From NCBI GenBank assembly GCA_021781185.1, contig JAJXXI010000357.1:1-12509 (forward strand): DNA of 12,509 nt, written 5' to 3'. The notes beneath the pieces were generated by a model. That model ran no database searches and was not told the origin of the DNA. It saw only the letters and a program-made list of their open reading frames with translations. Of this stretch, positions 1 to 7,862 are shown one piece after another. Both the position numbers and the translations under genes were made by a program. This DNA comes from a bacterium. Lineage in GTDB: Bacteria; Verrucomicrobiota; Verrucomicrobiia; Limisphaerales; UBA11358. The stretch's first letter is position 1; each line of letters starts with the position of its first letter.

Positions 1-1684
1 TGACCAGACGGCACGGTGTGCGGGCCAGCAGCCGGTGCGCGCCGAGAATGGCTTCGTGTGCCGAAGCGGTTTTACTCAAGCCGGCCCGCCGGCGCAATCG
101 CTGCTGGACGGCTTCCGTTTCGGCGGCGTCGGGTTGCTGGCCAATCTGCTGCTGCGCGGCAAAATCTTTTCCCGACCACAAGCCGGCCACGGTAAACAGG
201 TCGTGCGTGGTGATCGCCGCCAGCGCCTGCGGCGGATAATTTTCCGGCGCGCGGCTTTCAAACCACAGCAGGCTGTAGGACAGCACGCCGGATTGCCGCA
301 ACCGGGGGCGGACGCCGCGCTCGACTGTGCCGAGGTCTTCGCCGACGATGGTGGCCTTCGCCCGCTGGCTTTCGATCGCGAGCACCGCCAGCATTTCGTC
401 CGCGTGATAACGCACATAGCCACCCTTGCGCGCGGTTCCGGCGGACGGAATCCAGTAAAGCCGGAACAGGCCCATCACATGGTCAATGCGCAGCCCGCGA
501 GCATGGCGCAGCATTGCGCGAATAGTCTGCCGAAACGGCTCGTAACCGGAGGCGCGCAGACGATGCGGAATGAACGGCGGCAGCCCCCAGTTTTGGCCCA
601 GCGTGTTGAAAGTGTCCGGCGGCGCCCCCACCGACGCGTCGAGTGCGAGCGAGTCCTGCCAGAGCCAGGCGTCGAATCCGCCGGGATTCACACCGACGGG
701 CAGATCAAGCATCAGCGGCAATTCGCGCGCCGCACGGGCGAGCTGCTGGTCCAGCAACCATTGGAGCCATTCATGAAACCGCACGCGCCGACGGTTGCGC
801 GCGGCGAATGGCTGGATTGCCGGCGAAGCCGGATGTTGAAATTGCTTGGGCCAGTTCTTCCAGCCGCCGCCGTAACGCTCGGTTAATGCGCAGAACGTGG
901 CGAAGCGATTCAGCGTCTCGCCCTGCTCCGCGCGATAACGGTCGAATGCGCGCGATTTGCCGAAAGTGGCGAAGATTTTTTTTAACGCCTGTTGCTTGAG
1001 CCGGAAGACGGCGTCGCGATTGATGAGGCGTTGCGTGTTGAGCTTGCGTCCGGCGTCGGCAATTTTCCCCAACTCCCCGCGAAGCTTGGACGCGCCCGGG
1101 ACTTCCTCAACGCACAGGTAAAGCGGATTCAAGAACAGCCGGCTGCTGAGGTAATACGGACTCACCTCATGGGGTGGCAATGGCAGTGGTGCGCCGAGCG
1201 GATTGAGCAGGATGAAATCGGTGCCGGTTTTCTGTTTTGCCCAGCGGGCGAACCAGCGCAAATCGGCGAAGTCGCCAATGCCCCAGCTCCGGCGCGAACG
1301 CAGCGAATATAGTTGCAGCGCCCAGCCGGCTTCGCGTTTTTTGGAGGGCAGATGGCAGCGCTGCGGATGAATGATCAAGTGCGTTTCTGCACTGGCACCA
1401 TCCTCCCGCAACGTGTGATAACCGATGGGCAGGTTCTTCGGAAATTTGTCCTTCACGCGCAGAACGTCGCCGTTTTCGAGCCGGATTTCTGCGGGTTTTT
1501 TCAGCCGCCGGGACGTTCCCATTTCCAGCGTCAACACAGCGCTGCCCGCATCGGCCGGCATTGTGCCCATGGCGCGGCGTAGCGCGGCGCGATGCGATTT
1601 GGCCAGCCGTTGCCAGCGGCCATGACTGCCTTCGTAGGCGTTCATGATGCCCCAGGAATCAACCGAGGAAGGTTTGGCGCTCAT
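1..1684 (-). CDS. malQ: 4-alpha-glucanotransferase (amylomaltase) MalQ, C-terminus cut by window edge
   Basis: This is a GH77 amylomaltase that transfers alpha-1,4-glucan segments between malto-oligosaccharides in the cytoplasm, releasing glucose and building longer chains. Translating the minus strand from the ATG at 1684 gives 561 uninterrupted residues with no stop before the window edge. A beta-rich N-terminal region (about 1-110) precedes the GH77 barrel. Visible signatures are SPYYLSSRLFLNPLYL (about 175-190), DLPVGV and SVGAPPD (about 327-357), the nucleophile in GLRIDHVMGLFR (D401), the acid/base in IVGEDLGTVE (E449), and the third acidic residue in ITTHDLFTVAGLW (D495). E. coli MalQ has about 694 residues, so roughly 80 C-terminal residues are probably missing here; this is a window cut, not a pseudogene. 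The ATG overlaps the treZ stop codon (ATGA), so it is probably translated by coupling to treZ. In this operon it can recycle the short maltodextrins left by TreY/TreZ. The identification is secure. Confidence 0.96.
   Translation of the reverse strand, partial: MSAKPSSVDSWGIMNAYEGSHGRWQRLAKSHRAALRRAMGTMPADAGSAVLTLEMGTSRRLKKPAEIRLENGDVLRVKDKFPKNLPIGYHTLREDGASAETHLIIHPQRCHLPSKKREAGWALQLYSLRSRRSWGIGDFADLRWFARWAKQKTGTDFILLNPLGAPLPLPPHEVSPYYLSSRLFLNPLYLCVEEVPGASKLRGELGKIADAGRKLNTQRLINRDAVFRLKQQALKKIFATFGKSRAFDRYRAEQGETLNRFATFCALTERYGGGWKNWPKQFQHPASPAIQPFAARNRRRVRFHEWLQWLLDQQLARAARELPLMLDLPVGVNPGGFDAWLWQDSLALDASVGAPPDTFNTLGQNWGLPPFIPHRLRASGYEPFRQTIRAMLRHARGLRIDHVMGLFRLYWIPSAGTARKGGYVRYHADEMLAVLAIESQRAKATIVGEDLGTVERGVRPRLRQSGVLSYSLLWFESRAPENYPPQALAAITTHDLFTVAGLWSGKDFAAQQQIGQQPDAAETEAVQQRLRRRAGLSKTASAHEAILGAHRLLARTPCRLV
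1681..1684 (-). promoter_or_regulatory. ATGA overlap between treZ stop and malQ start
   Basis: The last codon of treZ (TGA, 1683-1681) shares two bases with the malQ ATG (1684-1682). A short AAAGG stretch sits almost against the ATG, too close for an ordinary ribosome site. This supports coupled translation and the choice of the malQ start. Confidence 0.6.
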
Positions 1685-3420
1685 GCCTTTAAAATTACCA
1701 CCGCGTCCGGTGGCAGGTTCGCTGCACCATCGGCAACCGCAATTGCTTCGGCTGATGCCAGCAGTGTTGTGTGTTTCCCGGCCCGCAGGGGCACGCGCCG
1801 GGGTTGCGAGGAAAAATTACAGGCAATCGTGATCGGTCCGCGCTCCACGACGAGCCAGCGGGCGGCTTCATCAAAATGAGTTTTCAATAGATCCATGCGA
1901 CCATCGGTGAAGGCGGCTTCTCGCCGGCGCAATTGAATCAACTGCCGATGCCAGTGAAGCAGGGCGGTGTGTGATTGATCCTGGAGTTCAGACCAGTTCA
2001 GCTTTGAGCGTTCAAAAGTTTCCCGTGCCTGCGGATCGGGCACTTCCTCGGGTTTCCAGCCGAACGCGGCAAACTCCTTGCGCCGGCCCACGCGAACGGC
2101 GCTGGCCAGTTCCGGTTCCGCGTGATCCGAAAAATACTGGAACGGCGTGAGCGCGCCCCATTCCTCGCCTTGAAACAGCATTGGGACGAACGGCGAGGTG
2201 AGCACGAGCGCGGCGGCGATTTTGAGCCGGCCCGGGCGGACGAGCTGGCTCAAACGTTCGCCGCAGGCACGGTTGCCGATCTGATCATGGTTTTGCGCGT
2301 AGGCGAGAAAATGGTTCCCGGCGAGACCGGTCGGCGGGCGGCCGTGACGCCGTTGGCGGTGAACAGAGTAATTGCCGTCATACACATAGGCGTTGCGCAG
2401 CGCCTTGGCGAGGTCGGCGAGCGTGCCAAAATCTTCGTAATAGCCGTTGCGTTCTCCGGTCAGAAGGCAATGCAGCGCGTGATGAAAATCATCGCTCCAC
2501 TGCGCGTCGAGCGCCAAACCGCCTTGTTCGCGCGGTCGAATCAGACGAGGATCGTTCAGATCGCTTTCGGGGATCAGGACGAGGTGGCGGTTCTTTTGTT
2601 TCGCCAGCGCTTGCACTTCGGCCTGAAGTTGTTCGAGGAATGGCTGGGCGGACTGGTCGCAGATGGCGTGAACCGCATCGAGCCGCAGACCGTCGAAATG
2701 ATAATCGCGCAGCCACATCAGCGCGTTGTCGCAGAAAAAGCGACGGACTTCCTCGCTGTGCGCGCCGTCGAAGTTAAGCGCCGGACCCCAAGGCGTGTGA
2801 TAGCGATCAGTAAAATAAGGCGCGAACTTGCCGAGATAATTCCCGGTCGGGCCGAGGTGGTTATAGACAACATCCAGCAACACGGCCAGACCGCGCAAAT
2901 GACAGGCATTGACGAGCCGCTTGAGACCCTCCGGCCCGCCATAAGCCTGGTGCGGCGCGAACAAATCCACTCCGTCATAACCCCAGCCGTGATGGCCGGA
3001 GAATTCATTCACCGGCAGCAATTCCACATGCGTGATGCCGAGCTGAACCAGATGATCAAGCCGCTCGATGGCCGAATCAAAAGTGCCCGCCGGCGTGAAC
3101 GTGCCGATGTGCAATTCGTAAATCACCGCCTGCGCCAGCGGCAGCGCGCGGAAATCGGCGTCGGTCCAGCCAAATGCGCCATGATCCACGAGTCGCGAGA
3201 GTTTATGAATGCCGTTGGGCTGCCACGGCGAGCGTGGATCGGGAAACGGCCCTTTGCCATCCAGCACGAAGCCGTAATCGCAGTCCGGCGCGGATGGTTG
3301 GACAGTTGTCTGCCACCAACCATCGCCGCCGCGTTTCATCGGCAGATGTTTTTTTTCGAGCGCGAGTTCGACTTTTTTGGGGACCGGTGCCCAGACCCGG
3401 AAGGTTTGGTGGTTGCTCAT
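1681..3420 (-). CDS. treZ: Malto-oligosyltrehalose trehalohydrolase TreZ
   Basis: TreZ (EC 3.2.1.141, GH13) hydrolyses the alpha-1,4 bond next to the terminal trehalosyl unit made by TreY and releases free trehalose. The 579-residue protein matches the usual family length. It has an N-terminal early-set/CBM48-like domain (FRVWAP at 7-12), then a GH13 barrel: YELHIGTFTPAGTF (101-114), VVYNHLGPTGNYL (184-196), the nucleophile in DGLRLDAVHAI (D248), the acid/base in LIPESDLNDPR (E285), and the third acidic residue in QNHDQIGNRACGERL (D379). A small C-terminal beta domain follows. I chose the ATG at 3420 because it puts the conserved FRVWAP near the N-terminus, with GAGG 12 bases upstream. An in-frame ATG at 3429 (GAGG only 3 bases away) and a TTG at 3438 are alternatives. 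It lies 49 bases after the GH15 gene, and its TGA overlaps the malQ ATG. Confidence 0.95.
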   Translation of the reverse strand: MSNHQTFRVWAPVPKKVELALEKKHLPMKRGGDGWWQTTVQPSAPDCDYGFVLDGKGPFPDPRSPWQPNGIHKLSRLVDHGAFGWTDADFRALPLAQAVIYELHIGTFTPAGTFDSAIERLDHLVQLGITHVELLPVNEFSGHHGWGYDGVDLFAPHQAYGGPEGLKRLVNACHLRGLAVLLDVVYNHLGPTGNYLGKFAPYFTDRYHTPWGPALNFDGAHSEEVRRFFCDNALMWLRDYHFDGLRLDAVHAICDQSAQPFLEQLQAEVQALAKQKNRHLVLIPESDLNDPRLIRPREQGGLALDAQWSDDFHHALHCLLTGERNGYYEDFGTLADLAKALRNAYVYDGNYSVHRQRRHGRPPTGLAGNHFLAYAQNHDQIGNRACGERLSQLVRPGRLKIAAALVLTSPFVPMLFQGEEWGALTPFQYFSDHAEPELASAVRVGRRKEFAAFGWKPEEVPDPQARETFERSKLNWSELQDQSHTALLHWHRQLIQLRRREAAFTDGRMDLLKTHFDEAARWLVVERGPITIACNFSSQPRRVPLRAGKHTTLLASAEAIAVADGAANLPPDAVVILKA

Positions 3421-3469
3421 TGGATTCATTCGCCTCAAGATTTTTACGCGTTGTCAGCTTTCGTGAACC

Positions 3470-5284
3470 TCAGTCTTCATGCTTCTCCGACAACTGCCAG
3501 TCCAGGTTGCACGCTGCGCTGATCAAGGCCAGATGCGTGAAGGCTTGCGGGAAATTTCCGAGCTGTTCACCGCGCATTCCCAGTTCCTCCGAGTAAAGCC
3601 CCAGGTGATTGGCGTAGCCGAGGGCTTTCTCAAAAATAAACCGCGCCTGTTTCAAGTTTTCCCCGAGTGCGAGGCACTCGGCATACCAGAACGAGCACAT
3701 GGAGAAGGTGCCTTCACGGCCGGACATACCGTCCTTTGCTCCGGACACCGTGTTATAGCGGTAAACCAGCGAATCCTCGACCAGCGCCTTTTCCACCGTG
3801 GCCAGATGCGAACACCAGCGGGGATCGCTGGGACTGATGATGTTCAGCATGGGCATGAGCAGGCTCGACGCGTCCACGGTCCTGGCACCTTTGAACTGTG
3901 CGAAGGCGCGCAGTCGCGGATTCCAGAACTTCCGGTAGATGTCCTGATATATCTTGTCGCGAATGCGCAGCCAGCGGTCCAGGGGCGCGGGAAACGACCG
4001 CTGCTGCGCGATGCGAATGCCGCGATCCACGGCCACCCAGCACAGGACGCGTGAATAAAGAAATTCCCGCCGTCCGCCACGCACTTCCCAGACGCCTTCG
4101 TCGGGTCGCTGCCAGTGGGTGCAAACCCAGTTGACGATCCGCACCAGGTTCATCCAGAAATCATACGAGACGGGGCCGTTATGTTTGTTGTAGATGTAAA
4201 CCGAGTCGAGCAGTTCGCCGTAGATGTCGAGCTGGAGCTGGTCCGCCGCGCCATTGCCGATTCTGACGGGGCGGGAATTCTGGTAGCCGGCGAGATGGGG
4301 AAGATTTTTTTCCGGAAGATCGCGGCTGCCGTCCAAACGATACACCACTTGCAGCGGACCGGAAGGCGTCTTTTCCCGACAACGCTCTTCAATCCAGTTC
4401 ATGAAGGCGGTGGCTTCCCCGGTGTAGCCCAGGCGCATGAGGGCATGCAGTGTGAAAGACGCGTCGCGGATCCAGGTGTAGCGGTAATCCCAATTGCGTG
4501 CTCCGCCGATTTCTTCCGGCAGGCCGAAGGTGGGCGCGGCGATGACCGAGCCGAATTGCTGCGACGTGAGCAGCTTGAGCGTGAGCGCGGAGCGGTTCAC
4601 CATTTCGCGCCAGCGTCCGCGGTAGTGCGAGCGACCAACCCATTGCAGCCAGAAATTCATCGTCTGCTTGAAGGATTCCGCCGTGTAATGGGACTGGGCC
4701 GCCGGCGATTCCTGGCCAGGCTTGGCTTCTTCCAGGATGAACGAGGCGCTTTCGCCCGCGCATAGCTTGAACTCCGCCATCGCATCGCCATCAATGATCC
4801 GGACGGGAACGCTCGCACGTAATCGCACCGCTGTGCCATCCCGGCCCTGGGAGACAAACAGGACTTCCTGGCCGCGTTTTTCCACGGTGTGTTTCGCCCG
4901 GCCATAATCGAAGCGCGGCGCGCAATGCATCCGCAGCGTGAGTTCGCCGCGCACCACCTTGACGCGGCGGACGAGGTCGTGAAAATGGCCCAGGTGTTCG
5001 ATGGGCATGAAATCGGAAATTTCCGCCACGCCGTCGTCGGACAGAAATCGCGTCAGCAGCATGTTCGTGTCCGGGAAGTAAAGCTGCTTGTTCCGGAAAC
5101 CATCCGCCACGGCTGGCCCGATTTTGAAATGCCCGCCTTTTGCCGGATCCAGCAACGCGGCGAAAAGGGTGGGCGAATCGAAGCGGGGGAAACACATGAA
5201 ATCAATCGAACCATCCATGCTTACCAGCGCCGCCGTGTGCAGGTCGCCAATGATACCGTGATTTTCGATGGGTTGTGTGTTCAT
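3470..5284 (-). CDS. Glycoside hydrolase family 15 protein (glucoamylase- or trehalase-type)
   Basis: This is a GH15 inverting alpha-glucosidase-type enzyme of 604 residues, the typical length of the short bacterial/archaeal members. It opens with the family's N-terminal signature (IENHGIIGDLHTAALVS, then DGSIDFMCFPRFDSPTLFAA, residues 6-43) and a beta-sandwich domain. The (alpha/alpha)6 catalytic domain contains GGARNWDYRYTWIRDASFTL (260-279), RPDEGVWEVRGG (393-404, probably holding the general acid) and SGREGTFSMCSFWYAE (521-536, E524 the likely catalytic base). There is no signal peptide, so it should be cytoplasmic. Family members of this shape are annotated either as glucan 1,4-alpha-glucosidases or as trehalases, and sequence alone does not separate them. 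Lying between treY and treZ, it either trims maltodextrins from the non-reducing end or degrades the trehalose the operon makes. It starts 67 bases after treY with no clear Shine-Dalgarno but with the CAACCCAACCA element upstream. Family is certain; substrate is not. Confidence 0.93.
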   Translation of the reverse strand: MNTQPIENHGIIGDLHTAALVSMDGSIDFMCFPRFDSPTLFAALLDPAKGGHFKIGPAVADGFRNKQLYFPDTNMLLTRFLSDDGVAEISDFMPIEHLGHFHDLVRRVKVVRGELTLRMHCAPRFDYGRAKHTVEKRGQEVLFVSQGRDGTAVRLRASVPVRIIDGDAMAEFKLCAGESASFILEEAKPGQESPAAQSHYTAESFKQTMNFWLQWVGRSHYRGRWREMVNRSALTLKLLTSQQFGSVIAAPTFGLPEEIGGARNWDYRYTWIRDASFTLHALMRLGYTGEATAFMNWIEERCREKTPSGPLQVVYRLDGSRDLPEKNLPHLAGYQNSRPVRIGNGAADQLQLDIYGELLDSVYIYNKHNGPVSYDFWMNLVRIVNWVCTHWQRPDEGVWEVRGGRREFLYSRVLCWVAVDRGIRIAQQRSFPAPLDRWLRIRDKIYQDIYRKFWNPRLRAFAQFKGARTVDASSLLMPMLNIISPSDPRWCSHLATVEKALVEDSLVYRYNTVSGAKDGMSGREGTFSMCSFWYAECLALGENLKQARFIFEKALGYANHLGLYSEELGMRGEQLGNFPQAFTHLALISAACNLDWQLSEKHED

Positions 5285-5295
5285 GGTGCGAGCCC

Positions 5296-5306
5296 TGGTT
5301 GGGTTG
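5296..5306 (-). repeat. CAACCCAACCA leader element, copy 2 (before the GH15 gene)
   Basis: The 67-base gap between treY and the GH15 gene carries CAACCCAACCA on the coding strand, ending 11 bases before the ATG. The same 11 bases lie 14 bases before the GH57 start. The gap also has an AT-rich half next to the treY stop and a GC-rich middle; I see no convincing terminator or promoter. The element is pyrimidine/adenine-rich and so is not a Shine-Dalgarno sequence. A role as operator or RNA leader element is inference. Confidence 0.45.
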
Positions 5307-5351
5307 TTTTGAATTGAAATGGAGGCGGGCGGCGTTTCATTTTGAAATTTT

Positions 5352-7862
5352 TTACGACACGGGTTGACTCCGGGAAAGCAGCGCCACGGGGAATGTTTTT
5401 AACAGTTCGCCGATTTTTCGTTCGCCACCGCCGACAGTTTTGTCGGTGAGTTCGTTGCGCCATTCGCCTTCGGGCAGGGCCAGGGAAGTATCCGCCCAGT
5501 CATTTGCCAGCCGCATGACGAGGCGTGGCACGAGGGTAATGACATTTCCACCGCGCGAAAAAACAACAGCCTGCGCCGCCTTGTCGCCCTGCGCGATAAG
5601 CGGTTGATAACGACCATCCGCGTTGAACCAATCCGGCTGACGGCGGCGAAACTGGAGGGTTTTTTGAATCAGCCAGAGCTTGGGCAGGCCTTCCTCGCGT
5701 CGCTGCCAGATTCGCTCCGGCGAGAGGTTTTCTAATTCGGCCAGCAGTTGTTCGCGTTCGGAAAAGTTCACGGGCCGGCGGTTGTCCGGATCCATCAGGC
5801 TCAAATCCCACAGCTCGTTGCCCTGATAAATGTCCGGCACGCCGGGGGCGGTGAGCTTGATCAGGGTTTGAGCGAGCGAATTAATGTGGCCAGGCTCGAT
5901 CAATTGCGCCGCGAACATTCCAAGGTCCGTCAGGAAAGCGCCATCTTGCATCGCCGCCGTGACGAAATGTTTCAGGGCTTCGTCGTAGCCGACACCGGGT
6001 TCGGTCCAGTTGGTGTGCTGTTTGGCTTCGCGCGACGCCTTGGCCATGCAGGCCACGGCGCGCTCCACAGTCAACGGCCAGGCTCCGACGAGCGTCTGGT
6101 AGAAAAGATACTCGGCGTTGCGATCGGGAAATGGATGGCGGCGATATTTTTTGTTCAGCGCCGACCAGCGGCGAACGGCGGCGGTCCATTCCGACGGAAT
6201 CTCCGAAAGCAGCGCCAGCCGCGCCCGCACGTCTTCGCTGCGTTTAGTGTCGTGGGTGGAACTCGCCAGCATGGCGTCCGGCCAGTGTTTGCCGGCCTCG
6301 GAGCAGCTTTGATGAAAAGCGGCCGCGCTCAAGCCGAAGTGGCCCGGATCGCCGCCAACTTCATTCAGCGCGGCAAAACGGTTGAAGCAATAGAACGACG
6401 TGTCTTCGACGCCCTTGGCCATCACCGGCCCGGTGAGTTGCTGAAAGCGCATGACGAAATCAGCTTCCGCACCGCCGGACAGCCTTGATTTCAAAAGATT
6501 CAGCAGAAAGTCGAGCAGCGCAGGTTGCGGGCGCGGATGCAGGTTTAGAGCGTGTCTCATGGCAAGCTGCAGCCACTGCTGCTCCTGTGCCGAAGATTCA
6601 CCCTGTCCAGCCTGAATGTAAGTTCGATAAACAGGCAGGCAGACAATTAACGCGCTCAATGCCTCGCGCAGTTCTTCCGGGCTGATTGTCTTCCCCGGAA
6701 CTTGCCGTGCGACGATCGCCTGCAATGGGCGAAGCAGCCGGTCCATTTCCGCGCGCAGCAGGTGATCGAGCACCCAGCGCTTTTTCGTCCGCACCATTTC
6801 CTCGTAATCCGCCGGTTCGCCGGTGAATTCCTGGTAAAATTCCGTGAGCGCCTTTTCGGAAGCCGGGTCAATGAACAGGCCGCCGAGGCGGTTCAGAAAA
6901 TCGTAACCGGTGGTGCCGGCCACCGGCCAGTCGGCGGGCAGGCTTTCGCCCGGCTCCAGAATCTTTTCCACGACCACCCACGCGCCGGGCGCGGTCGTTT
7001 GCAGTCGCGCCAGATACGCCTGCGGATCGTGCAACCCGTCCGGGTGGTCAATGCGCAGGCCGTCAAGCCAGCCGCGCTGATACCAGTCGAGAACGCGGCT
7101 GTGCGTGTCGGCGAAAACCTGCGGCAGCTCGACCCGCACGCCGGCGAGGCTGGTGATGTTGAAGAAACGGCGGTAGTTGAGTTGCGTGTCGCCGTGCCGC
7201 CAGAAGGCGAGCCGGTAATGCTGCCGGTCGAGAAATTGTTTGAGGCTGCCGGGGTCGGCGTTGAAGTCGTGGATGGCTTCCTCCAGAAACTTGTGCGGCA
7301 CGAGAATGGACTTCGGTTCGACCGGAAACCGGTGGTTGAAGTAGCACACGGTCACCCCGGCCTTTTCGCAGACGACCTTCAGTTCGCCGCGTTCGAGCAC
7401 GCGTTCATATTCATCTCCTAACACCGGCAAAAGCACTTTGCCGCGCAACTGCGGATCAGAGGAATCCCAATCAATGTCGAAATGATTCGCGTAACGGCTC
7501 GCGCGGCCGTGCATGAGGACATCCCGCCACCAGGGATTTTCCGGACTCGCGGCCATGTGGTTGGGCACGATGTCGAGCACCAAGCCCATGTCGTGTGCGC
7601 GGAGCGTGGCCACGAGCGATTCGAGTTCGGCCTCGGTGCCGATTTCCGGGTTCAGTTGCGAACAGTCACAAACGTCATAGCCGTGCGTGCTGCCGGCGCA
7701 TGCCTTGAGCAACGGCGAGGCGTAAAGGTGGCTGATGCCGAGTTCATGCAGGTAGGGCACGAGGGCGATGGCCTGGCGCAACGTGAAGTCGCGGTTGAAC
7801 TGCAACCGATACGTGGCGCGCGGTGCCATTCGCCGGGCGGATGGTTTTTCCCCGTCCATCAT
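5352..7862 (-). CDS. treY: Malto-oligosyltrehalose synthase TreY
   Basis: TreY (EC 5.4.99.15, GH13) isomerises the reducing-end glucose of a maltodextrin from an alpha-1,4 to an alpha,alpha-1,1 linkage, giving the substrate of TreZ. The ATG at 7862 gives 836 residues, in the normal range for TreY. The GH13 barrel starts directly with RATYRLQFNRDFTL (15-28). Next come GISHLYASPLLKA, STHGYDVCD (58-66), LVLDIVPNHMA (94-104), the nucleophile region DGLRIDHPDGLHDPQ (D272), WVVVEKILEPGE (E299), GTTGYDFLN (316-324) and STHDTKRSEDVRARL (D538). GVPDIYQGNELWDLSLMDPD (674-693) is the typical C-terminal signature. The ORF stays open upstream to 7925, but 7862 is favoured because it forms an ATGA overlap with the stop of the upstream GH57 gene; a second ATG follows at 7859. 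No strong Shine-Dalgarno is seen, which fits translation by coupling. Confidence 0.95.
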   Translation of the reverse strand: MMDGEKPSARRMAPRATYRLQFNRDFTLRQAIALVPYLHELGISHLYASPLLKACAGSTHGYDVCDCSQLNPEIGTEAELESLVATLRAHDMGLVLDIVPNHMAASPENPWWRDVLMHGRASRYANHFDIDWDSSDPQLRGKVLLPVLGDEYERVLERGELKVVCEKAGVTVCYFNHRFPVEPKSILVPHKFLEEAIHDFNADPGSLKQFLDRQHYRLAFWRHGDTQLNYRRFFNITSLAGVRVELPQVFADTHSRVLDWYQRGWLDGLRIDHPDGLHDPQAYLARLQTTAPGAWVVVEKILEPGESLPADWPVAGTTGYDFLNRLGGLFIDPASEKALTEFYQEFTGEPADYEEMVRTKKRWVLDHLLRAEMDRLLRPLQAIVARQVPGKTISPEELREALSALIVCLPVYRTYIQAGQGESSAQEQQWLQLAMRHALNLHPRPQPALLDFLLNLLKSRLSGGAEADFVMRFQQLTGPVMAKGVEDTSFYCFNRFAALNEVGGDPGHFGLSAAAFHQSCSEAGKHWPDAMLASSTHDTKRSEDVRARLALLSEIPSEWTAAVRRWSALNKKYRRHPFPDRNAEYLFYQTLVGAWPLTVERAVACMAKASREAKQHTNWTEPGVGYDEALKHFVTAAMQDGAFLTDLGMFAAQLIEPGHINSLAQTLIKLTAPGVPDIYQGNELWDLSLMDPDNRRPVNFSEREQLLAELENLSPERIWQRREEGLPKLWLIQKTLQFRRRQPDWFNADGRYQPLIAQGDKAAQAVVFSRGGNVITLVPRLVMRLANDWADTSLALPEGEWRNELTDKTVGGGERKIGELLKTFPVALLSRSQPVS
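7857..7862 (-). promoter_or_regulatory. ATGATG start / TGA stop overlap between GH57 gene and treY
   Basis: On the coding strand the GH57 gene ends GGATGATGG. The TGA at 7861-7859 is embedded in two consecutive in-frame ATG codons for treY (7862 and 7859). Such overlaps are classic sites of translational coupling and would fix the ratio of the two enzymes. There is no strong purine-rich ribosome site just upstream, so reinitiation by the terminating ribosome is the simpler model. Confidence 0.6.

Noticed and set aside
35..886. A 283-residue plus-strand open frame opposite malQ
   Set aside because: The opposite strand encodes an uninterrupted MalQ with all three catalytic residues; this frame has no domain signature and Arg/Gln/Ala-rich shadow composition.
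1..1684. Possible pseudogene, because the glucanotransferase has no stop codon in the window
   Set aside because: The frame is open to the edge with intact motifs; the missing C-terminus is explained by the window boundary.
2122..3522. A 466-residue open frame on the plus strand opposite treZ
   Set aside because: It is fully antisense to a clear TreZ gene with intact catalytic motifs, has no recognisable domain, and is a common by-product of GC-rich codon use.
5285..5351. Short inverted TTTCA/TGAAA repeat after treY as a terminator
   Set aside because: Only five AT-rich base pairs with no GC stem; too weak to support a terminator.
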